DNA of 7,291 bases from an uncultured Chloracidobacterium sp. (lineage in GTDB: Bacteria > Acidobacteriota > Blastocatellia > Pyrinomonadales > Pyrinomonadaceae), in NCBI GenBank assembly GCA_937941715.1, contig CALDGX010000138.1:1-7291 (forward strand). The letters run 5' to 3'. Numbering within the stretch: the stretch's first letter is position 1; the number at the start of each line of letters is the position of its first letter. This document shows, piece by piece, positions 1-6,305 of the stretch. Below the pieces are notes generated by a model. The model worked only from the letters and a program-made list of their open reading frames with translations, was not told the DNA's origin and made no database searches. Made by a program: the position numbers and the translations under genes.

Positions 1-183
1 ATGGTCAGGCCGGTTTTCGATGACGAAGCTTATAAGCAAAGTGTCATCAGATCGATCCCGCTGCAGCGTATCGCGACGACTGATGACATCGCTCTGTCGA
101 TCTGTTTTCTGCTCTCGGATTGGTCGAGACATATTACGGGCGAGATCCTGAATGTTAACGGCGGGTCGGTGTTGTGCGGATAG
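1..183 (+). CDS. SDR family oxidoreductase, C-terminal fragment (cut by window edge)
   Basis: This is the last 60 residues of a classical short-chain dehydrogenase/reductase; the N-terminal Rossmann and catalytic parts lie left of the window. The fragment has the family's C-terminal pattern: IPLQRIATTDDIA, then a helix, then SDWSRHITGE and the final NVNGG strand (the usual 'vdGG'). It ends at TAG 181-183. It aligns without gaps to the end of the complete SDR at 2830-3618, with 38 of 60 residues identical by my count, including an unbroken SDWSRHITGE and the ending VLCG. The ATG at position 1 aligns to the interior of that homologue, so it is an internal Met and not the start. It is most likely an NADP(H)-dependent oxidoreductase; the substrate is unknown. 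Confidence 0.9.
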   Translation: MVRPVFDDEAYKQSVIRSIPLQRIATTDDIALSICFLLSDWSRHITGEILNVNGGSVLCG

Positions 184-198
184 TTTTCTCTTCGCGGG

Positions 199-228
199 TT
201 GACAACCTCCGAATGGATGTTTTAGCTT
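199..228 (+). promoter_or_regulatory. Candidate sigma70-type promoter for the metY operon
   Basis: A perfect -35 hexamer TTGACA lies at 199-204. The best-spaced -10 candidate is TAGCTT at 223-228 (18-bp spacer), which matches only 3 of 6 positions but keeps the important second A and last T. Transcription would begin near 235, upstream of the SAM-II-like aptamer at 274, giving a leader of about 220 nt before metY. The position between the SDR stop and the riboswitch is what a regulated operon promoter needs. The -10 is weak, so this is tentative. Confidence 0.45.
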
Positions 229-273
229 GAAAAGGTCGAAGGGAAACCGTCGGCGGTATTGAAAATCTGAAAA

Positions 274-320
274 CGTGGCGATTTAAGGCAACTTGCTCCA
301 CGATAAAAACTGCTAAAGAC
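274..320 (+). promoter_or_regulatory. SAM-II (SAM-alpha) type riboswitch aptamer upstream of metY
   Basis: The conserved blocks of the SAM-II pseudoknot aptamer appear in the right order and spacing. P1 is CGTGG 274-278 paired with CCACG 298-302. GATTTAA (280-286) opens the first loop, TTGC (293-296) ends it, GATAAA (302-307) follows P1, and GCTAAAG (312-318) forms the 3' pseudoknot strand. A P2 pairing of CTTGC (292-296) with GC/AAG of the 3' block, bulging TA, is possible. SAM-II is known to bind S-adenosylmethionine and to sit before methionine genes such as metA, metX and metZ; here it precedes metY-metX. It is recognised by eye from the consensus, without a covariance-model score. SAM-I does not fit: there is no kink-turn or four-way junction. 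Confidence 0.8.
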
Positions 321-323
321 TAA

Positions 324-347
324 CGTCGAAAATATACTTTTTTGACG
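324..347 (+). other. AT-rich hairpin in the metY leader
   Basis: Nine consecutive pairs join 324-332 (CGTCGAAAA) to 339-347 (TTTTTGACG), with one G-T wobble, around the loop TATACT. It begins 3 nt after the SAM-II-like aptamer and ends 25 nt before the terminator. It may be a spacer structure or part of the expression platform. It has no U-tract after it, so it is not itself a terminator. Confidence 0.5.
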
Positions 348-372
348 CCGTAATACGAAAGACTTTTTACCG

Positions 373-414
373 AAAGCTCTCGTGCAATTTAGCACGAGGG
401 CTTTTTTCGTTTTT
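373..414 (+). terminator. Strong intrinsic terminator in the metY leader (probable attenuator)
   Basis: A 13-bp stem pairs 373-385 with 392-404 (one T-G wobble) around the loop AATTTA. The T-run at 402-407 partly enters the stem and is followed by CG and five more Ts (410-414). It sits 42 nt before the metY ATG and about 190 nt after the upstream SDR stop. It could simply end the SDR transcript, but it lies downstream of both the candidate promoter and the SAM-II-like aptamer, so it is more likely the riboswitch's OFF element. CACGA (299-303), which overlaps the P1 3' strand, is complementary to TCGTG (380-384) in the terminator's 5' arm. That offers a possible mutually exclusive antiterminator pairing. 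Confidence 0.85.
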
Positions 415-456
415 CGCGAAAGTTGCCAGTAAGAACTAAATAAACAGGAGATAAAC

Positions 457-1767
457 ATGTCAGATAACACATTTGGTTTCAACACATTGGCACTTCACGG
501 CGGTCAGGAGATCGACCCTGCGACAAATTCGCGGGCGGTGCCCATTTACCAGACGACGTCGTACGCGTTCAACGATGCGGACCACGCGGCGAGGCTTTTT
601 GCCCTTAAGGAATTCGGCAATATCTATACGCGGCTGATGAACCCGACAACGGACGTTTTCGAGAAGCGCATCGCGGCTCTCGAGGGCGGAGCCGCCGCAC
701 TCGCAACCGCAAGCGGCCAGGCGGCAGAGACGCTCGCGATATTGACGCTCGCGGGTGCGGGTGACGAGATCGTTTCGACGACCTCGCTTTATGGCGGAAC
801 GTACAATCTCTTTCACCACACTCTGCCGCGGCTCGGCATCAAGTTCCATTTCATCGACGGGGCCGACTATGACGGCATCGAGGCTGCGATCAACTACCGC
901 ACCAAGGCGATCTACACCGAAACGGTCGGCAACCCGAAACTCGACGTCATCGACATCGAGCGCCTTGCCGACATCGCCCATCGAAACGGCCTGCCGCTGA
1001 TCATCGACAACACGGTCCCATCGCCCGCGTTATGCAATCCGATCAAATGGGGAGCCGACATTGTCATCCATTCGGCGACAAAGTACATCGGCGGCCACGG
1101 TACGACGATCGGCGGTGTGCTCGTGGACGCGGGACGGTTCGATTGGGCGGCGAGCGGTCGGTTTGCCGATTTCAGCGAACCGGACCCGAGCTATCACGGT
1201 GTTTCGTACACCGAGGCGTTCGGGCCACTAGCGTTCATCATCAAGGCTCGTGTTCAGGGGCTGCGTGATACCGGAGCGGCGATATCGCCGTTCTCTTCGT
1301 GGCAGCTGATTCAGGGAACCGAAACCCTGCCGCTCCGTGTCGAACGCCATAGCGACAATGCATTGACCGTCGCCAAGCATCTCGAAAACCACCCGCTCGT
1401 CGAGTGGGTCAATTACCCTAAACTCGAGTCGAGCAAATACCGCGAACTTGCCGACAAGTACCTTGAGAAAGGTGCCAGCTCGATCGTGACGTTCGGGATC
1501 AAGGGTGGATTCGCGGCGGGCAAGCGGTTCATCAACTCCGTGCGGCTTTTCACGCTGCTCGCAAATATCGGCGACGCCAAATCATTGGTCATTCACCCCG
1601 CGTCAACCACGCACCAGCAATTGACGGCTGAGGAACAGGCGTCGACCGGAGTCACGCCCGACCTGATACGGCTTTCGGTCGGTATCGAGGATATAAGCGA
1701 CATTCTTGCCGACCTCGACCGGGCTTTGCGTCTATCGGCGGAAACGGTCAGTAAGGCCGCTGCCTGA
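457..1767 (+). CDS. metY: O-acetylhomoserine sulfhydrylase (O-acetylhomoserine aminocarboxypropyltransferase)
   Basis: This is a cytosolic PLP enzyme of the Cys/Met metabolism family. It makes homocysteine from an O-acylhomoserine and sulfide. The 436 residues match the usual MetY length of about 430. Visible hallmarks are IYTRLMNPT (56-64, with the Tyr and Arg that bind PLP phosphate from the partner subunit), SGQAA (86-90), SLYGGTYNLF with the PLP-stacking Tyr112, IIDNT (Asp184), SATKYIGGHGTTIGG with the Schiff-base Lys209, PASTTHQQL (381-389), and GVTPDLIRLSVGIED with the substrate-carboxylate Arg405. GGHGTTIGG and the ~45-residue insertion after it (WAASGRFADFSEP) favour MetY over cystathionine gamma-synthase/MetB or MetZ. 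The start is supported by AGGAG at 446-450, 6 nt before the ATG. It is the first gene of an operon with metX (12-nt gap) and lies under the SAM-II/terminator leader. Confidence 0.95.
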   Translation: MSDNTFGFNTLALHGGQEIDPATNSRAVPIYQTTSYAFNDADHAARLFALKEFGNIYTRLMNPTTDVFEKRIAALEGGAAALATASGQAAETLAILTLAGAGDEIVSTTSLYGGTYNLFHHTLPRLGIKFHFIDGADYDGIEAAINYRTKAIYTETVGNPKLDVIDIERLADIAHRNGLPLIIDNTVPSPALCNPIKWGADIVIHSATKYIGGHGTTIGGVLVDAGRFDWAASGRFADFSEPDPSYHGVSYTEAFGPLAFIIKARVQGLRDTGAAISPFSSWQLIQGTETLPLRVERHSDNALTVAKHLENHPLVEWVNYPKLESSKYRELADKYLEKGASSIVTFGIKGGFAAGKRFINSVRLFTLLANIGDAKSLVIHPASTTHQQLTAEEQASTGVTPDLIRLSVGIEDISDILADLDRALRLSAETVSKAAA

Positions 1768-1779
1768 TCGGAGGAAACG

Positions 1780-2823
1780 ATGTTTGAAATTGACTTCACT
1801 TTCAATGAGCCGTTCGAGTTGGCTTCGGGCGAGGTGCTGGATGAGGTGCGGCTTCGCTGCACCATCTACGGCAGGCTGAATGAAGATAAGACCAACGCGA
1901 TCCTTGTCTTTCACGCCCTGACCGGAAGCTCGCGCATCGGCGACTGGTGGAATGGAATGATCGGTGAGAACGAGGCACTTGATACTTCGGAGTACGCGTT
2001 CGTATGCGTGAATTACCTCGGGTCGTGTTACGGCTCGACGAGTGCCCGCTCGATAAAGCGACGTCGCCGCGGCGGCCTGCCGATAGTTACCGCCGGCGAT
2101 ATCGTTCGGGCCAACGCATTATTGCTCGATCGTCTCGGCATACCGGGGTTTCGGGCCGTCATCGGCGGCAGCGTCGGCGGAATGCTCGCGTTGCGATTTG
2201 CCGTTGACTTTCCGGATCTGTCGGGCGAGGTCATTTCGATCGCGGCCGCTCCGCTTTCGGCGATGGGGCTCGCACTGAATCACATTCAGCGGCACGCCAT
2301 CGGCCGAAATGATATCGGACTGGCTCGAAAAATAGCCTTGCTTTCGTACAAATCGCCGCGGCGGTTCACCGAGCGATTCGGGCGCAATCCGAACCGGAAT
2401 GGTGAGGATCCGTACGCAAGGGGCGATGATCGGTTCGATGTAGCCGGGTATCTCGATCATCACGGCGATGCTTTTCGCGAGAGGTTCGAGATCGAGAGCT
2501 ATGAACTGATCACTAAGGCGATGGATCTCTTCGAAGTGACCGAAGAAGACATCGATCAGATAAGGGCGAAGGTTTCGCTGATCGGCATTTCGAGCGATTG
2601 GCTGTTCCCGGCGGCGGATGTCGCCGCGCTGTGCCGCCGCCTTGAGTACCGCGGCGTCGATGCCCGGTACTACGAGATCGAATCGGACGACGGACACGAC
2701 GCCTTCCTCTCGGATATCGAGGCGACGTCCGGCGTGCTGCGAAAGATACTCGGCACCGCGGAGCCTCAAAGGCAGATAGTTAGAGAAACCGAAAGAACGC
2801 CGGCATTTGCCGGGATTTACTAG
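1780..2823 (+). CDS. metX: MetX-family homoserine O-acyltransferase, divergent
   Basis: This alpha/beta-hydrolase fold acyltransferase would activate homoserine with acetyl-CoA (or another acyl-CoA) for MetY. It has 347 residues, slightly short for MetX (about 350-380). Family features: VFHALTGSSR (43-52, oxyanion/substrate region), VNYLGSCYGST (77-87), the nucleophile elbow GGSVGGM with Ser131, the acid in SSDWLFP (Asp273), and DDGHDAFL with His306. The triad is complete. Odd points: the usual GSTGPxS...PYGxxFP stretch is replaced by GSTSARSIKRRRRGGLPIVT (85-104), which loses the GP and is shortened; and a tail of about 20 residues follows the last helix, ending in RTPAFAGIY. Substrate and acyl donor are therefore less certain; a serine acyltransferase role is possible in this superfamily. 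GGAGG at 1770-1774 supports the ATG, and position next to metY supports the methionine assignment. Confidence 0.85.
   Translation: MFEIDFTFNEPFELASGEVLDEVRLRCTIYGRLNEDKTNAILVFHALTGSSRIGDWWNGMIGENEALDTSEYAFVCVNYLGSCYGSTSARSIKRRRRGGLPIVTAGDIVRANALLLDRLGIPGFRAVIGGSVGGMLALRFAVDFPDLSGEVISIAAAPLSAMGLALNHIQRHAIGRNDIGLARKIALLSYKSPRRFTERFGRNPNRNGEDPYARGDDRFDVAGYLDHHGDAFRERFEIESYELITKAMDLFEVTEEDIDQIRAKVSLIGISSDWLFPAADVAALCRRLEYRGVDARYYEIESDDGHDAFLSDIEATSGVLRKILGTAEPQRQIVRETERTPAFAGIY
2800..2813 (+). repeat. Short palindrome in the 3' end of metX
   Basis: CCGGC (2800-2804) and GCCGG (2809-2813) form a perfect 5-bp hairpin with loop ATTT; read without a loop, CCGGCA/TT/TGCCGG is a 14-bp palindrome. It lies in codons for the MetX C-terminal tail (TPAFAG) and 8 nt before the stop codon. 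It could be a small dispersed repeat captured by the reading frame, or chance. Confidence 0.35.
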
Positions 2824-2829
2824 ATCAAT

Positions 2830-3618
2830 ATGAGCAATAAAATTGTCGAACAAAAACTACCGTTTTGCCTTTTGAGCGGCAAGACGGCGATCGTTACCGG
2901 AGCTTCGCGCGGCATCGGCCGGGCGACCGCATTAAGATTTGCCGAAGCCGGGGCCAATGTTGTCGTGAACTATTTTCAGCACGAGGCGGAAGCACTCGCT
3001 GTCGTTCGCGATTGCCGTGCGTACGGCGTCAAGGCCATCGCTTTTCAGGCTGACGTCGCACGGCCGTTAGACGCCGAGCGGATGATCGACGCGGCAATTG
3101 GGGAATTTGGCGGGGTCGATATCGTCGTCGCCAACGCCGGTATTTGGGAAGGAGCCGCGGTGGAATCGATGTCCGAGGACCTTTGGGATCGCGTCATCGA
3201 CGCCAACTTAAAGGGAACCTGGACGGTATGCAGATCAGCGATACCGCATTTTAAGTCGAACGGCGGCGGTTCGATCGTGATCGTTTCCTCAACGGCGGGA
3301 CAACGCGGCGAAGCCGGATATTCGAACTACGCGGCGTCGAAAGGCGGCCAGATATCATTTACCAAAGCCCTGTCTAACGAACTTGCGCCTAAAATACGCG
3401 TCAACGCCGTTGCTCCCGGGTGGGTCGATACGGGCCTAAATGATCCGGTGTTCAACGATCCTCAGTTCGTCGAGCGGGTGGTCGACGCGATCCCATTAAA
3501 ACGCGTCGCGACCGCGGACGACATTGCACTGTCGATCGTCTTTCTGGCATCGGATTGGTCGAGGCATATTACGGGCGAAGTCATCAATATCAATGGCGGA
3601 GCCGTGTTATGCGGATAA
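2830..3618 (+). CDS. SDR family oxidoreductase (FabG-like, NADP(H)-type)
   Basis: This is a complete 262-residue classical SDR, a typical length. The cofactor motif TGASRGIG is at 23-30. The second strand ends in VVVNY (44-48), with no acidic residue there, which with Arg27 favours NADP(H). Further motifs are ADV (Asp75), ANAG (101-104), Asn126 in DANLKGT, the catalytic Ser154 in VSSTAG, and YAASK (Tyr167, Lys171). The C-terminus is VININGG. The ATG is 6 nt after the metX stop and has no convincing Shine-Dalgarno, so translation probably depends on coupling to metX. The gene is a close paralogue of the SDR ending at 183, so the metYX pair is bracketed by two like SDRs. FabG-like sequence alone does not fix the substrate. 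Operon position suggests a job in methionine or sulfur metabolism, but no such role is established. Confidence 0.9.
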   Translation: MSNKIVEQKLPFCLLSGKTAIVTGASRGIGRATALRFAEAGANVVVNYFQHEAEALAVVRDCRAYGVKAIAFQADVARPLDAERMIDAAIGEFGGVDIVVANAGIWEGAAVESMSEDLWDRVIDANLKGTWTVCRSAIPHFKSNGGGSIVIVSSTAGQRGEAGYSNYAASKGGQISFTKALSNELAPKIRVNAVAPGWVDTGLNDPVFNDPQFVERVVDAIPLKRVATADDIALSIVFLASDWSRHITGEVININGGAVLCG

Positions 3619-3629
3619 GGGCCGGATTT

Positions 3630-3645
3630 TGTGACCTGCCTCACA
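3630..3645. promoter_or_regulatory. CRP/GlxR-type operator palindrome, TGTGA-N6-TCACA
   Basis: Both half-sites, TGTGA (3630-3634) and TCACA (3641-3645), match the CRP/GlxR consensus exactly with the correct 6-nt spacing. The site begins 12 nt after the SDR stop in the 101-nt gap before the cysteine synthase-like gene. About 41 nt downstream of its centre, an extended -10-like TGATATCGG (3664-3672) would put a transcription start near 3679, the spacing of a class II CRP-activated promoter. No good -35 is seen, which is typical of activator-dependent promoters. The regulator is not in the window, so its identity is inferred. Confidence 0.5.
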
Positions 3646-3719
3646 TAAAAACTCTTCGCGGCGTGATATCGGTTTATGGTAACGATGACGTCCGATCCGG
3701 CGGATGAGGTGGTCGAATT

Positions 3720-4802
3720 ATGAATATTAGTAAACTTGACGAGTTTCAAAACCATTTTGCCGCGGTGCCGGTAAATTCAAGCTACGTGGAAAATCTGATC
3801 GGCAATACGCCGCTGCTTGCACTTCATTTTCATTATTTCGGCAAACGGCGGACGATCTTCGCCAAGGCCGAGCACCTCAATTTGTCCGGCAGCATCAAGG
3901 ACCGAATGGCCCTACACATCATCAGTACGGCGTATCGCGACGGCCAGATCAAAAAGGGCGATACGATCGTCGAGGCCACAAGCGGCAATACCGGCATCGC
4001 ATTTGCCGCGATCGGTCACGCCTTTGGCAATCCGGTCCATATATTCATGCCGGACTGGATGAGCAAGGAACGTATCTCGCTGATAAAAAGCTACGGGGCC
4101 GACGTTACGCTCGTAAGCCGCGATCAGGGCGGATTTTTAGGTTCGATCGAACTTTGCGAAGAATTCAAACGTCGGCATGAACACGTATTTTTGCCGCACC
4201 AGTTTTCGAATGAAGCAAACCCTGAGGCCCATTACCTAACGACCGCGCCCGAGATCTGGGCGCAGCTTGAAATGGCGGGATTCGAACCCGACGCGTTTGT
4301 CGCCGGGGTCGGGACCGGCGGCACAATAATGGGCGTGGCACGATACTTTGGCGAAAAGAATAAGGATATCAAACTGTATCCGCTCGAACCGCTCGAATCG
4401 CCGACAATGTCCACCGGGCATAAGGTCGGAAGTCACCGGATACAGGGGATCTCGGATGAGTTTGTGCCGGCGATCTGCGAACTCGATCATCTCGACGAGG
4501 TCATCGGCGTGTCCGACGGCGATTCGATCCTGATGGCTCAGAAGCTGGCGGCAACGCTCGGGCTGGCGGTCGGCATATCGTCCGGTGCCAATTTTCTCGG
4601 GGCCCTGATCGCACAAGAAAAACTCGGTGCCGATGCCGTCGTGGCAACCGTCTTTTGCGACGACAACAAAAAATACCTCAGTACCGACCTGGTCCGGGAC
4701 GAGCCGGTAAAGGACGGCTATCTGTCGCCCAACATCGAGCTCTTCGGATATCAGACGATCGGGCGGCTCGGACTGACGCATTCATCGACGTCGGCAATTT
4801 GA
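3720..4802 (+). CDS. PLP-dependent cysteine synthase / cystathionine beta-synthase family protein
   Basis: This is a fold-type II PLP enzyme (beta family), 360 residues. Motifs in order: IGNTPLL (27-33), LNLSGSIKDR with the Schiff-base Lys60, the substrate-carboxylate loop EATSGNTG (85-92), PHQFSNEANPEAHYLTT (159-175), the PLP-phosphate loop GTGGT (198-202), GISDEFVP (243-250) and SSGAN (288-291, where the family usually has SSGAA). The ending FCDDNKKYLSTDL matches the C-terminal signature of cysteine synthases. There is no CBS-pair or haem domain, so it resembles CysK/CysM or a short bacterial CBS. It would make cysteine from an O-acylserine or cystathionine from serine and homocysteine. The ATG is supported by GAGGTGG at 3706-3712, 7 nt upstream. 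It lies 101 nt after the SDR behind its own probable promoter. Confidence 0.88.
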   Translation: MNISKLDEFQNHFAAVPVNSSYVENLIGNTPLLALHFHYFGKRRTIFAKAEHLNLSGSIKDRMALHIISTAYRDGQIKKGDTIVEATSGNTGIAFAAIGHAFGNPVHIFMPDWMSKERISLIKSYGADVTLVSRDQGGFLGSIELCEEFKRRHEHVFLPHQFSNEANPEAHYLTTAPEIWAQLEMAGFEPDAFVAGVGTGGTIMGVARYFGEKNKDIKLYPLEPLESPTMSTGHKVGSHRIQGISDEFVPAICELDHLDEVIGVSDGDSILMAQKLAATLGLAVGISSGANFLGALIAQEKLGADAVVATVFCDDNKKYLSTDLVRDEPVKDGYLSPNIELFGYQTIGRLGLTHSSTSAI

Positions 4803-4825
4803 CCTCATCGCCGAGATCCGGCGAC

Positions 4826-4850
4826 GGCCGCGGGCATGCCGCCCGCGGCC
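4826..4850. terminator. GC-rich perfect hairpin after the cysteine synthase-like gene
   Basis: A perfect 10-bp inverted repeat, GGCCGCGGGC (4826-4835) and GCCCGCGGCC (4841-4850), surrounds the 5-nt loop ATGCC, starting 23 nt after the stop codon. Position fits a transcript end, but only ATTT follows it, so it lacks a proper U-tract on the + strand. It may act as an mRNA 3'-end stabiliser, a U-less terminator, or be a dispersed REP-like palindrome. Confidence 0.5.
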
Positions 4851-4887
4851 ATTTGCTGCCGTGAGCCGTTCATTTGAACAAAACGCT

Positions 4888-4916
4888 TTGCTAACCCGGC
4901 CGATTTACCTTAAATT
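4888..4916 (+). promoter_or_regulatory. Candidate promoter for lysC
   Basis: TTGCTA (4888-4893) and TAAATT (4911-4916) each match the sigma70 consensus at 4 of 6 positions and are exactly 17 bp apart, in an AT-rich patch between a hairpin and the lysC start. The predicted start of transcription, about 4923, would be only some 6 nt before the GTG codon. The lysC mRNA would then be leaderless or nearly so. Confidence 0.4.
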
Positions 4917-4928
4917 TACTAATTAACT

Positions 4929-6293
4929 GTGAACCAAGCCCAACTTCCAACGGTGATGAAGTTCGGCGGTACGTCTGTCGGTGACGTGGCCGCTTTCGAA
5001 CGCGTTTTTCAGATCGTCTCGACCCAATCGGCAAAACAGCCGGTCGTCGTCGTTTCGGCCATGACCAAGGTCACCGACGCTCTGCTCGCCGCCTTTGAGA
5101 TCGCAAAAAAGGGTGATTTCGCCGAGGCATTTCTCTCGCTCGAACCCCATTTCGAACGTCACTCGGCCGTGTCAAGGCACTTCATTACCGACGGAAGGCC
5201 AAACGCCTTTGGCGGTGAGCTTGACCTTGCCCGCGGCGAACTTTCTGACCTGCTGATGCGGGTCTCGCGGCGAAGCCTGCCGCTGTCGATGCTCAAGGAT
5301 GCGATCGTTTCGTACGGCGAACAGCTTTCGTCGCGGCTGCTTGCCGAGGTCTTAAAGGCAAAGGGCGTCAAGGCGCGACAGGTCGATGCGCGGCGGCTGA
5401 TCGTGACCGATGACGAATACGGTGCGGCGCAGCCGATATGGGACGAAACCGAAAAGCTGATACAACTCGAACTCGGCCCGATCATCGCTGACGCTGAAGT
5501 TCCCATAATGGGCGGCTTCATCGCCGCAAATCGCGGGGGCGAAACAACGACGCTCGGCCGCGGCGGCTCAGATTATTCGGCCGCGATGGTCGCCGCCGCC
5601 CTGCGCGCCGGCGAACTGCAGATCTGGACCGATGTGACAGGCGTCATGACCTGCGACCCGCGCATCTGCGCCGAGGCCCGCACCATTCCCGTGCTTTCGT
5701 ACGAAGAAGCGGCCGAGTTGGCATATTTCGGAGCTAAGGTCCTGCACCCCAAGACGATCAAGCCTGCCGTTGATCACGCGATCCCGGTCCGCGTTTGCAA
5801 CACCTTTGAGCCTGACGCGATCGGGACAATGGTGCTGGCTGACTCGGCCGTGGTCCCGAACAAAATAAAATCGATCGCTCATAAAAAGAACATCACGATC
5901 CTGCGGATAACGTCGGCCCGAATGCTCGGCAGTTACGGGTTTATGAGTGCGTTGTTCCAGGTGTTCGAACGCTTTCGCACCGTCATCGACGTCATCTCGA
6001 CGTCTGAGGTCTCTGTCGCCCTGACACTCGATAACACCGCCGAACTCGACAAGATCGTCACCGAACTCCAACGCCTGGGTGACGTCGAGGTCGAAAGCGG
6101 CTATGCGGTCGTCTGTGTCGTCGGTGAAGGCCTCAGAGCCTCGACGGGGCTTGCTTCGCAGGTGTTCTCGACGATCGAGGACGTAAATGTAGCGCTCATC
6201 TCGCACGGCGCCTCGAGCGTCAATTTGACGTTCGTGATCAAGGAAGAAAACGCCGCAGACGTGATCAAAAAGCTGCATCATCAGTTCTTTTGA
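4929..6293 (+). CDS. lysC: Aspartate kinase, monofunctional LysC (AKIII) type
   Basis: This enzyme phosphorylates aspartate, the first step to lysine, threonine and methionine. The 454 residues are close to E. coli LysC (449). The N-terminal kinase domain shows KFGGTSVG (11-18), VVVSAM (40-45), MGGFIAAN...TTTLGRGGSDYSAA (194-219), WTDVTGVMTCDPR (233-245) and AAELAYFGAKVLHPKT (261-276). Two ACT domains follow, at roughly 322-388 and 393-452. STSEVSVALTLD (357-368), SHGASSVNLTF (425-435) and the final KLH are strikingly close to E. coli LysC, so lysine feedback inhibition is likely. No homoserine dehydrogenase or DAP decarboxylase domain is fused. The start is uncertain: GTG 4929 has no Shine-Dalgarno, and ATG 4956 (residue 10) would directly give MKFGGTS. 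The stop is 12 nt before the M20 gene, so the two are probably cotranscribed. Confidence 0.95.
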   Translation: MNQAQLPTVMKFGGTSVGDVAAFERVFQIVSTQSAKQPVVVVSAMTKVTDALLAAFEIAKKGDFAEAFLSLEPHFERHSAVSRHFITDGRPNAFGGELDLARGELSDLLMRVSRRSLPLSMLKDAIVSYGEQLSSRLLAEVLKAKGVKARQVDARRLIVTDDEYGAAQPIWDETEKLIQLELGPIIADAEVPIMGGFIAANRGGETTTLGRGGSDYSAAMVAAALRAGELQIWTDVTGVMTCDPRICAEARTIPVLSYEEAAELAYFGAKVLHPKTIKPAVDHAIPVRVCNTFEPDAIGTMVLADSAVVPNKIKSIAHKKNITILRITSARMLGSYGFMSALFQVFERFRTVIDVISTSEVSVALTLDNTAELDKIVTELQRLGDVEVESGYAVVCVVGEGLRASTGLASQVFSTIEDVNVALISHGASSVNLTFVIKEENAADVIKKLHHQFF

Positions 6294-6305
6294 CCGAAGA
6301 TCAAG

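Noticed and set aside
1..183. A complete 60-residue gene starting at ATG 1
   Set aside because: The sequence aligns to the C-terminal quarter of the full SDR at 2830-3618, so it is the end of a longer gene cut by the window.
259..287. Promoter-like TTGAAA-N17-TTTAAG
   Set aside because: It overlaps the SAM-II aptamer; transcription from it would start inside the aptamer and remove its 5' half. The TTGACA at 199 is better placed.
230..330. A SAM-I (S-box) riboswitch, suggested by AGGGA, GGCAAC and GCTAAA in order
   Set aside because: The P1 helix, kink-turn and P3 pairing of SAM-I cannot be formed. The same bases fit SAM-II much better.
2119..2853. A 244-residue minus-strand open frame opposite metX
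   Set aside because: Shadow of metX, which has a complete catalytic triad, a ribosome binding site and operon spacing.
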